A DNA stretch of 5,391 nucleotides from Holosporaceae bacterium (GTDB taxonomy: Bacteria; Pseudomonadota; Alphaproteobacteria; UBA3830). Location of the stretch: assembly GCA_031284345.1 (NCBI GenBank), contig JAITAC010000119.1:1-5391 (forward strand). The letters are read 5' to 3'. The notes below the pieces were generated by a model. That model was given only the letters and a program-made list of their open reading frames with translations, did not search any database and was not told the origin of the DNA. Each line of letters starts with the position of its first letter. Position 1 is the first letter of the stretch. The translations under genes were made by a program, and so were the position numbers. Of the stretch, positions 1 through 5,225 are shown piece by piece.

Positions 1-91
1 TGTGTTGCACTACAGAGGGGGGGTTATATTAGGAATCTGTGTTGCACTACAGAGGGGGGGGGTTATATTAGGAATCTGTGCCGCGCCACAG
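1..91. repeat. Tandem repeat, 37-39 bp unit with variable poly-G tract
   Basis: Copy 1 (1-37) and copy 2 (38-76) are identical except for the poly-G run, which has 7 G at 17-23 and 9 G at 54-62. Each unit reads TGTGTTGCACTACAGA, then G(n), then TTATATTAGGAATC. A third, diverged and partial copy starts at 77 (TGTGCCGCGCCACAGGGG). Every junction can form a short plus-strand hairpin: CTGTG pairs with TACAG (one G-U) at copy 2 and with CACAG at copy 3, so the stem is kept although the bases changed. The array may continue left of the window. The 2-bp length difference breaks any reading frame across the units, so the array is probably not coding. It is too short and lacks spacers of the kind needed for a CRISPR array. 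Confidence 0.85.
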
Positions 92-320
92 GGGAGTGGC
101 CATCCATGTAATAAATATGGAAAACGAACCTCAGAATCAAGGTCTGCCATAATCCGTCGGGTGGTAAGTATTTTAGTATATTTTCTTGTGTTTTCGCTCA
201 TAATGTGATATCCATTATTCAATTTTATCCGCTATGTATTATATAAAGGATAGGAAAATGCAAGTGTTTGTCCCCATTCTGTCCCAATTTTATGCTTTGT
301 TTTTGATGTAGAATTGTTGG
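92..320. other. Non-coding or decayed stretch left of the MFS region
   Basis: I see no supportable gene here. A minus-strand open frame could start at ATG 199-201 (MSENTRKYTKILTTRRIMAD...) and run leftward into the tandem repeat, where it stops at 10-12. The N-terminal part looks protein-like, but there is no clear ribosome binding site and the end is repeat sequence, so it is at best a gene remnant. On the plus strand, ATG 258 follows an AGGATAGGAAA purine stretch that would be a fair Shine-Dalgarno, and opens a 17-codon frame (MQVFVPILSQFYALFLM, stop TAG 309-311). That could be a leader peptide, but no structure or attenuator follows it. TATTAT at 237-242 is a possible -10 box with a poor -35. 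Confidence 0.4.
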
Positions 321-347
321 TTGGTAGAGTGTGGGTATGCCAAAAAA

Positions 348-632
348 ATGCGAAATTACGAGGTGGTTGCGGCCTTTATTTGTTTTGTGAAAAGCTTCCA
401 AAACAGGCTTAAAATCTGTTGTTCAATTGGGCGTAGGTGGTTGAGTCCGTTCACGGAGCCAATTTTTATTGTGGCTTATGCAAAGAGACTAAAATATTTT
501 TTGCAAAAACAAGGCAAAACGAAATGCAGGATCAGACATGTACTTGTTGTATATGAGAATCTGAATGGCGGATATCAAAATCAATTGCGAAAAAAAACAA
601 TTATGTTAATGGCCTCTCAAATTATTTGGTGA
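348..632 (+). CDS. Doubtful small ORF upstream of the MFS gene
   Basis: An open frame of 94 codons from ATG 348 (TTG 321 would add nine codons) ends at TGA 630-632, four bases before the MFS start. I do not recognise the protein. It is basic, rich in Lys, Arg and Cys, has no signal peptide or clear membrane segment, and many codons come from A-runs, so it may be chance or decayed sequence. The start lacks a good ribosome binding site. Residues near the middle (KYFLQKQGKTK) lie in a repeat found inverted at 2378-2409, where one frame also reads YFLQEQGKTK, which hints at a shared ancestral coding or mobile sequence. If translated, its stop would place ribosomes close to the MFS start. Probably a remnant. 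Confidence 0.2.
   Translation: MRNYEVVAAFICFVKSFQNRLKICCSIGRRWLSPFTEPIFIVAYAKRLKYFLQKQGKTKCRIRHVLVVYENLNGGYQNQLRKKTIMLMASQIIW
473..524 (+). repeat. Dispersed repeat, arm 1 (inverted relative to 2378-2428)
   Basis: The core at 493-524 (AATATTTTTTGCAAAAACAA followed by GGCAAAACGAAA) matches the reverse complement of 2378-2409 at 30 of 32 positions. The two differences are G503 (A in the other arm) and A508 (G in the other arm). Before the core, GGCTTATGC (473-481) matches GGATTATGC in the other arm at 8 of 9 positions, with spacers of 11 and 10 bp, so the repeat once extended over about 52 bp. The two arms flank the MFS transporter and part of the lipoprotein gene, about 1.9 kb apart. The family is unknown to me; it could be a remnant of a small mobile element. 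Confidence 0.7.
628..632 (+). promoter_or_regulatory. Ribosome binding site of the MFS gene
   Basis: GGTGA lies four bases before ATG 637 (GGTGAAAATATG) and overlaps the TGA stop of the upstream open frame. No in-frame start exists between the preceding in-frame stop (TAA 607-609) and 637, so this site fixes the start of the transporter. Confidence 0.5.
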
Positions 633-636
633 AAAT

Positions 637-1920
637 ATGCACGAAAATAAGACTGTAGCTAATAATAAAGCAAAAAATAATTATAAACCATGGATTGTCT
701 GGGGAATTGCCAATGTATTTTATCTGTATGAGGTGATTCTGCGGGTTTCTCCGGGGGTTATGACAAACGATCTTATGTCACACTACGGCATAACAACCGG
801 CATGCTGGGAGTCATGATCTCCTGCTTTTATTATTCCTACACAGCCCTCCAACTACCTTGCGGATTGATTCTGGATAAACTCGGTCCTAGAAATCTCATT
901 GGAGCATCTGTTATTCTATCAATTGCAGGATCGGTTTTGTTCGCACTGACGAATCAGGTGTACATCGCCCAGTGCGGCCGATGTATGGTGGGAGCCGGAG
1001 CAGCCTGCGCGTTCATATCAAGTCTACAGATTGCGTCTCTGGTATTTCCCGTTCGACAGTTCGCGCTGCTTTCCGGCATAACCAATATGATGGGAACTCT
1101 CGGAGCACTGTGCGGAGGATTCCCCGTAGCAAGAGCAGTAAACGTATTCGGCTGGAGAACAACCATATTCTTTTTGGCAACTTTAGGGCTAATAATTGCA
1201 ACTCTGACTTTTTTGTTCATTCCTAAAGTGATAAAAATCCCCAATGATAAAAATATTCAAAAATCTTTCGGATCGATATTTAATAAAGTCATAAAAAACA
1301 AACAAATTATACTGGCCGGAATGGTGGGAGGATTCATGTATCTGCCGATTTCCGTGTTTTCGGAATTGTGGGCCGTTCCGTTTTTCATGACCAAATATAA
1401 CGTGACCAACGAAATTGCGTCTTTTGCATCGTCAATTCTTTTCATAGGGTTCGCCATTGGCAGCATTCCAATAGCAATCATTGCTAAAAAAATAAACGGC
1501 TACGTAAAAACCATAAAATTTTCGATAGTGGCGACGGCAGCGCTGTTTATTCCATTGATATACATCCAAAATATGGCTCTATCCTTTGCTATTGTGTTTC
1601 TAATGGGACTTTTAACGGCGGCAGAAGTAATGATTTTTACCTGCGCCAAAAATTGTGAGTCTCCAAAAAATTCCGGCACCGCCATCGCCTTTGCCAACGG
1701 ATTGGTCATGCTAGCCGGATCGATTTTTCAGCCGCTGCTGGGATTGCTGCTGGATATCTTTTGGACAGGAAAATTATCTGAGCAGGGAATACGACTTTAC
1801 GAAATTTCCTGCTATCAGAAGGCAGTCGCTACTCTGCCGATCTGCCTTATTGTGGCCTTTGTACTGTCGATTTTCATGAAGGAAACCATTCAAATGGAAG
1901 ATGCTGCCCCACCAAAATAA
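637..1920 (+). CDS. MFS transporter, substrate unknown
   Basis: A complete 427-residue major facilitator superfamily permease of the inner membrane, of normal length for the 12-helix fold. The basic N-terminus (residues 1-18) is followed by about six hydrophobic segments up to residue 196, a polar cytoplasmic loop rich in Lys and Asn (about 197-222), then six more up to about 414. Motif A is clear between helices 2 and 3: GLILDKLGPR at 76-85, with the conserved Gly76, Asp80, Gly83 and Arg85. Helix 4 carries the motif-B pattern GRCMVGAGAACAF (114-126, Arg115). A family member of this kind exchanges a small solute by proton-coupled antiport or symport; nothing visible fixes the substrate. Related carriers are common in intracellular Gammaproteobacteria and Alphaproteobacteria, where they import host metabolites, but that role is only inferred. 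The gene stands alone on its strand and ends five bases from the convergent lipoprotein gene. No terminator hairpin with a T-tract is visible after its stop. Confidence 0.95.
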   Translation: MHENKTVANNKAKNNYKPWIVWGIANVFYLYEVILRVSPGVMTNDLMSHYGITTGMLGVMISCFYYSYTALQLPCGLILDKLGPRNLIGASVILSIAGSVLFALTNQVYIAQCGRCMVGAGAACAFISSLQIASLVFPVRQFALLSGITNMMGTLGALCGGFPVARAVNVFGWRTTIFFLATLGLIIATLTFLFIPKVIKIPNDKNIQKSFGSIFNKVIKNKQIILAGMVGGFMYLPISVFSELWAVPFFMTKYNVTNEIASFASSILFIGFAIGSIPIAIIAKKINGYVKTIKFSIVATAALFIPLIYIQNMALSFAIVFLMGLLTAAEVMIFTCAKNCESPKNSGTAIAFANGLVMLAGSIFQPLLGLLLDIFWTGKLSEQGIRLYEISCYQKAVATLPICLIVAFVLSIFMKETIQMEDAAPPK

Positions 1921-1925
1921 AGTTC

Positions 1926-2354
1926 CTAAATCTGGAGCAGCTCGCAGAGCGATTCTATCAGTGATGGACAATGTTTTTTGCCACTCCCATCAGCTGATTT
2001 TTCAGTGTTTTTCCCCTGTCCTATCAGCTCCATAACATCGTTTAGGGATTCATCTATGGTATTGTTGCCGAACATGAGAACATCCGTATATGAATCGAAT
2101 TTTCTTGCTTCGGTATATTTATTTTCTTTTTTCAGACGGGCGGAAATCCGACGAGTTTCTTCTATGAGAGTGGATATATCCGTGATCCTGCCGTTTCCCA
2201 TGAAATGAGCTCTCAGTTTTTGTTTATGACTCTTCGCGGTTTCCACAATGCTTGGACAGCAATCGTTTTCACCGGAGCAGGATACCAGCAACAACGCAAA
2301 AAATAGCATATGCATTAGAGGAACTGCTACATAATAGACTTTTTTTTTCAGCAT
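1926..2354 (-). CDS. Small predicted lipoprotein, unknown function
   Basis: A 142-residue protein starting at ATG 2354. The start MLKKKVYYV gives a standard lipoprotein signal: basic residues Lys3-Lys5, a hydrophobic core, and the lipobox LVSC with Cys26 as the lipidated residue. The frame stays open upstream to 2444, but that would add 30 unsuitable residues before the signal, so I reject the longer start. Serine at position +2 predicts outer-membrane sorting by the Lol pathway. The mature part is hydrophilic, highly charged and probably helical in the centre (about 55-95, RRISARLKKENKYTEARKF). It opens with CCPSIVETA (32-40) and closes with CPSLIESLCELL (129-140), so similar Cys-Pro-Ser motifs sit at both ends and could be bridged by disulfides. 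I do not recognise the family. It lies downstream of the MscS-type channel on the same strand and is probably co-transcribed with it. Its GGGGCC upstream motif is a weak ribosome binding site, so translation may depend on coupling. Confidence 0.75.
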   Translation of the reverse strand: MLKKKVYYVAVPLMHMLFFALLLVSCSGENDCCPSIVETAKSHKQKLRAHFMGNGRITDISTLIEETRRISARLKKENKYTEARKFDSYTDVLMFGNNTIDESLNDVMELIGQGKNTEKSADGSGKKHCPSLIESLCELLQI

Positions 2355-2413
2355 GGCCCCAGTGTCGCGGCATAAATTTTCGTTTTGCCTTGTTCTTGTA
2401 AAAAATATTCCAT
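2348..2413 (-). CDS. Possible 21-codon ORF coupled to the lipoprotein start
   Basis: ATG 2411-2413 overlaps the stop of the preceding 35-codon frame as TAATG. The frame begins MEYFLQEQGKTKIYA and stops at TGA 2348-2350, so it overlaps the lipoprotein start as ATGCTGA (seven bases). It coincides with the dispersed repeat, whose other copy also reads YFLQKQGKTK. It may be a coupling peptide or simply a remnant of the repeat. No Shine-Dalgarno of its own is visible, so any translation would depend on the upstream frame. Confidence 0.2.
   Translation of the reverse strand: MEYFLQEQGKTKIYAATLGPC
2351..2362 (-). repeat. 12-bp direct repeat, copy at the lipoprotein start
   Basis: CTGGGGCCATGC on the minus strand, identical to the copy at 2490-2501. 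This copy contains the lipoprotein start codon. With its partner it bounds a 139-bp segment, like a target-site duplication or the footprint of a slipped or recombined duplication. Confidence 0.7.
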
Positions 2414-2428
2414 TATGTAGCATAATCC
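2378..2428 (-). repeat. Dispersed repeat, arm 2 (inverted relative to 473-524)
   Basis: The reverse complement of 2378-2409 matches 493-524 at 30 of 32 bases. The reverse complement of 2420-2428 (GGATTATGC) matches 473-481 at 8 of 9. The arm lies inside the 139-bp segment between the two 12-bp direct repeats, which suggests that the segment was inserted and carried this sequence with it. Confidence 0.7.
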
Positions 2429-2520
2429 AACCAAACCTTAACATTATCCACGACGCGAAAAAAATCTTTTAATTCAACACATAGAGTGCGCATGGCCCCA
2501 GCAGAGTGGATACGGTTCAT
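2413..2520 (-). CDS. Possible 35-codon ORF overlapping the mscS stop
   Basis: ATG 2518-2520 shares its A with the TAA stop of the channel gene (TAATG), a classic translational-coupling arrangement. The product begins MNRIHSAGAMRTLCVEL, continues KDFFRVVDNVKVWLDY and ends at TAA 2413-2415, which again overlaps an ATG. The first ten residues, MNRIHSAGAM, end exactly in the 12-bp repeat that also holds the lipoprotein start. It may therefore be the original N-terminus or leader of the lipoprotein, cut off by an insertion. No family is recognised and no independent ribosome binding site stands out. Confidence 0.25.
   Translation of the reverse strand: MNRIHSAGAMRTLCVELKDFFRVVDNVKVWLDYAT
2490..2501 (-). 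repeat. 12-bp direct repeat, copy near the mscS end
   Basis: CTGGGGCCATGC on the minus strand, identical to 2351-2362. Its ATG is Met10 of the 35-codon frame. Deleting one copy and the sequence between the copies would give MNRIHSAGAMLKKKVYYV, in frame with the lipoprotein. Confidence 0.7.
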
Positions 2521-4295
2521 TATGATGGTAGCCACATCGGTATTTCGAGATTCTGTTTGGTGAATTCAACCATAAGCCTACTATACAGATCACATTTCAG
2601 AACGCTGTCATTTATTTCAGGCGTTGTGATAACCATCCAAGAAATTCTTATACCGCTTAGATCAAATGGTTTTATGCCGTATATCTTTACATCATCCACT
2701 ATTTTTCCAGCATACTCGGGACTCTGACGCATATCGGCAATGACGTCGCGGAGTATCTCGAACGCCTTGGACACATCTTCCGCATGCAAAACCCTAAGAT
2801 CATCATAGTGACGAATTTGATCACTGGAGTAGTTGGTTATGGCATCCACATGATTGTACGGTATAGAATGTACACTACCATCATCCAATCGTAAATGAAT
2901 AACTCTTACGGATAATTTTTCTATAATACCAACAACATCATTTATTTTTACTTTTTCTCCCACGTAGAGATTTCTCTCCATTAAAAGCGTAACTCCTTGC
3001 AAAAATGCCTGAATGACGTCCTTGGCAGCCAAACCTATCGCAGCGCTGAATACCGAAAAAGCTGCAAGAATCGGTGTAACATTTATGTCAAAATTTGCCA
3101 ATCCAATGAGCAGCGCCACCAAAAATAGTAGTGCGTGGAACGCAACGGATATAGTCGGAAGAAAAGTCTGCAATTTTGTATAATAGGCCAGATCCTCATT
3201 CTTTGATTTCTCCAAAAGAGCCTCTTCAAACTCGTGAAATCCTTTGTAAAAGATGGTCGTTATGAATATGATCCACGCCAATATAACTACTTTGTCATGA
3301 AATACATATTTACCTACGTCGATTCCAGCAAATTTCATCATAAAGCACAGTACAACAAAATACAAAACCAACACAACGATATCGCAGATCCAAACGAGAT
3401 TTTCCATCCTCTTAAAGGTCATTTTTGATTGGCCTATATCATTCAGTTCCTCCAATTTCGTAAAAAACTTGTTTATGATGCACACAATAAGTATCTGAAA
3501 AGCAAACATTTCAAATAAAAGCGAAAAAATATCGTTTACGTTCACAAAAAACTTCGTGGAAGATGCCAGATTATTGTTATTAATCATGACCACTGCGATC
3601 ATCCCCACCAATGCAAGATACGTAAACTTCTCATTTATGAAACCAGTTATTTTCGACGACATATTCTGCATGTTGGTCTTTTTAATATCAAAAACACTTT
3701 TGAGAAGGTGGTCGGACATAACCATCTGGAAAAAATAGAATACTATCATTACTCCCATTAACACATGTTCCCAAAGTAATATGTTTTTTTTGTTGGAAAT
3801 AATTGCTATAAACGGATAAATCGCCACCGTTATTGCAAACGACAAAGATAGTACCCCCATGAGCGTTTTGTAAAGTTTCTTAGATTCTTCCGGAGTAAGT
3901 ATTATCAATCCGAGACTCACATGGTTGGGAGCAGCCACTGTGTAGCTGGTTATCATCAGACTGGAAAATATAAGCATTAATCGCAGATAGGAATCACACA
4001 CTTTATCTGCGTCCTGAATAAATAAGCGCATCATTAATCCCAACGCCGATACGCCGATAACCACAATGAGCGCCGATAACACAATTCCAGACGCTAAGAT
4101 GATAAATTGATCAAATTTACAATCAATAACATCTTTTAGTTTATCAAATTCTATGTTTATAAACTTCCTGGAGAGAAATAAAGAGACTATAATTACTAGT
4201 GTCATTGCAAAAGCTATCGCACATGCAGATTCAACCGAGCCTACATAATGCAGTTTGGGAGCTTCCGTACCAAATAGATTTATCGAAAAATTCAT
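2520..4295 (-). CDS. Large MscS-family mechanosensitive channel
   Basis: A 591-residue inner-membrane protein, about twice the length of the small MscS type, with about ten hydrophobic segments before the channel core (roughly 23-42, 63-88, 104-122, 145-167, 174-194, 224-240, 257-277, 303-323, 335-353 and 380-400). The MscS core follows: a pore-lining helix rich in small residues, VTPILAAFSVFSAAIGLAAK (406-425); the FLQGVTLLMERNLYVGEKVKI block (431-451), matching the conserved QG...R...G-D/E pattern; a beta domain with VVGIIEKLSVRVIHLRLDDG (454-473) and IPYNHVDAITNYS (478-490); and a mixed alpha/beta C-terminal domain to residue 591. Such channels open under membrane tension and release solutes during hypo-osmotic shock. 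The extended N-terminal membrane region is typical of the larger paralogues, whose extra role is often unclear. The start is ATG 4293-4295, preceded by a weak TAGG ribosome binding site. The stop overlaps a downstream ATG, and the lipoprotein gene follows 165 bp later. Confidence 0.93.
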   Translation of the reverse strand: MNFSINLFGTEAPKLHYVGSVESACAIAFAMTLVIIVSLFLSRKFINIEFDKLKDVIDCKFDQFIILASGIVLSALIVVIGVSALGLMMRLFIQDADKVCDSYLRLMLIFSSLMITSYTVAAPNHVSLGLIILTPEESKKLYKTLMGVLSLSFAITVAIYPFIAIISNKKNILLWEHVLMGVMIVFYFFQMVMSDHLLKSVFDIKKTNMQNMSSKITGFINEKFTYLALVGMIAVVMINNNNLASSTKFFVNVNDIFSLLFEMFAFQILIVCIINKFFTKLEELNDIGQSKMTFKRMENLVWICDIVVLVLYFVVLCFMMKFAGIDVGKYVFHDKVVILAWIIFITTIFYKGFHEFEEALLEKSKNEDLAYYTKLQTFLPTISVAFHALLFLVALLIGLANFDINVTPILAAFSVFSAAIGLAAKDVIQAFLQGVTLLMERNLYVGEKVKINDVVGIIEKLSVRVIHLRLDDGSVHSIPYNHVDAITNYSSDQIRHYDDLRVLHAEDVSKAFEILRDVIADMRQSPEYAGKIVDDVKIYGIKPFDLSGIRISWMVITTPEINDSVLKCDLYSRLMVEFTKQNLEIPMWLPS

Positions 4296-4352
4296 AATTA
4301 GCCTATAGAATAACCTTATGGATTATACTAAACTCCGAAGACTTAAAAATAT
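4296..4352. promoter_or_regulatory. Divergent promoter region of mscS-type gene and comF
   Basis: All 57 bases between two divergent starts. On the minus strand, TATAAT (complement of 4322-4327) is a perfect -10 box placed to start transcription about 20 bases before the channel ATG; its -35 (AT-rich, near 4345-4350) is poor. On the plus strand, TATACT (4324-4329) is a candidate -10 for comF, also without a good -35. The two -10 boxes overlap by four bases on opposite strands, so both promoters could not be occupied at once if both are real. The comF ribosome binding site is weak (CGAAG, 4336-4340, 12 bases before its ATG). Confidence 0.45.
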
Positions 4353-5093
4353 ATGAATATTTCAAATAAAATAAAAAATTTATGGAATGCTGTCAGCGAT
4401 GTGTTTTTTCCACTCAAATGCGAAGGCTGTGACGGATTTGTGGAATCTGTGGGATTATGCACGGAGTGCTGGAACAAAATTATGTGGATATCCGATCCCA
4501 AATGCAGTATTTGCGGTAATCCGTTTGAATTGGATATTGCGGAAATTTGCGGCAGCTGCGCTCTTCAAAAACCATTTTTTGACAAGGCAGTTTCTGTTTT
4601 TCATTACGATGATTACTCAAAGGGCATGATTTTGCGCTTTAAGCATATGGATTCCATATATTTATGTCCTCAATTTGCCCGCTGGATGTATAGAGTGGGG
4701 GAAAAATATGTCAAAGAAGCTGATCTTATTATCCCTGTTCCCATACATTTTCGCAAACTTCTCAAAAGAAAATACAATCAATCGGAATTGTTGGCGAGGG
4801 AGATTGCTCTGCTTGGAGGCGCGTCCTACGAACCCAGAATTCTGCAAAAATCAAAACGAACTCCGCAGCAGGAAGGATTGACTCGAAAAAGACGTCAACA
4901 AAACGTAATTGGCTCATTTGGTGTTGCCAAAGACTATGTGCACCTACTGGCCCAGAAGAAAGTTGTGCTGGTGGACGACGTCTATACTACCGGCGCCACG
5001 GTCAACGAATGCTCGCGAGTGCTGAAAAAACACGGCGCTGCTGCAGTGACAGTCGTGACTCTCGCTAAAGTTGTCTTATATTGGAATCGCTGA
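4353..5093 (+). CDS. comF: ComF family protein (phosphoribosyltransferase-like)
   Basis: A complete 246-residue ComF protein, of usual length. The N-terminal zinc region has four CxxC pairs: Cys23/26, Cys36/39, Cys51/54 and Cys66/69, enough for two zinc sites. It is followed by the FDKAVSVFHYDDYSKGMILRFKH block (76-98), then ADLIIPVPIHFRKLLKRKYNQSELLA (123-148). TPQQEGLTRKRRQQNVIGSF (170-189) comes next, and then the PRPP-binding loop VVLVDDVYTTGATV (204-217), with Asp208, Asp209 and Thr212-Thr213-Gly214 intact. The fold is that of type I phosphoribosyltransferases. ComF (GntX in Enterobacteria) is linked to uptake and processing of transforming DNA in competent bacteria, acting in the cytoplasm next to the ComFA helicase and the ComEC pore; its exact reaction is not established. 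Standing alone with intact motifs, it is probably functional. Motif details fit the alphaproteobacterial subgroup. The ATG at 4353 gives the usual short amphipathic lead-in before Cys23. Confidence 0.96.
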   Translation: MNISNKIKNLWNAVSDVFFPLKCEGCDGFVESVGLCTECWNKIMWISDPKCSICGNPFELDIAEICGSCALQKPFFDKAVSVFHYDDYSKGMILRFKHMDSIYLCPQFARWMYRVGEKYVKEADLIIPVPIHFRKLLKRKYNQSELLAREIALLGGASYEPRILQKSKRTPQQEGLTRKRRQQNVIGSFGVAKDYVHLLAQKKVVLVDDVYTTGATVNECSRVLKKHGAAAVTVVTLAKVVLYWNR

Positions 5094-5165
5094 TATTACG
5101 ACATGAATCCTAATCATTGAAAAACTATTTTAATTCTGAATCCTTGCCGCCTAACGGACTCTGTA

Positions 5166-5196
5166 ACACTCTGATTTTGAAGTGTATTTTTGTTTT
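5166..5196 (+). terminator. Weak candidate terminator of comF
   Basis: ACACT (5166-5170) and AGTGT (5181-5185) form a 5-bp stem around a 10-base loop, followed directly by ATTTTTGTTTT (5186-5196). The T-tract is good but the stem is short and AT-rich, so termination would be inefficient. It lies about 70 bp after the comF stop, in an otherwise featureless spacer (5094-5165) that holds only an 8-bp direct repeat (TGAATCCT at 5104 and 5137). Confidence 0.3.
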
Positions 5197-5207
5197 CCCC
5201 AGGTTTT

Positions 5208-5225
5208 AGGGCACGCAAGCGCCCT
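5208..5225. other. GC-rich hairpin at the insertion-sequence edge
   Basis: AGGGC (5208-5212) pairs with GCCCT (5221-5225). An A-C mismatch and one more C-G pair follow, closing on a GCAA loop of the GNRA type. There is no T-tract, so it is not a standard terminator on the plus strand. It straddles the likely outer end of the IS30-type element and may be part of the preferred target, because several IS30-family elements insert at palindromic or hairpin-like sites. The link is inference. Confidence 0.35.

Noticed and set aside
1..91. CRISPR array
   Set aside because: The units are directly adjacent tandem copies without unique spacers, and only two are intact.
311..345. tRNA-like D-arm sequence (GTTGGTTGGTAGAG)
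   Set aside because: There is no TTCGA-type T-loop, no acceptor-stem pairing and no sensible anticodon arm downstream, so it is a chance resemblance.
1935..1950. GAGC/GCTC hairpin after the MFS gene as a terminator
   Set aside because: The stem is four base pairs with a loop of one or three bases, it has no T-tract, and it lies inside the lipoprotein coding sequence.
1978..2208. Plus-strand open frame across the lipoprotein gene
   Set aside because: It is a shadow of the minus-strand lipoprotein, with no ribosome binding site and no protein-like features.
2355..2444. Upstream extension of the lipoprotein frame to ATG 2444
   Set aside because: It would place 30 extra polar residues before a normal lipoprotein signal, and this stretch is dispersed-repeat sequence.
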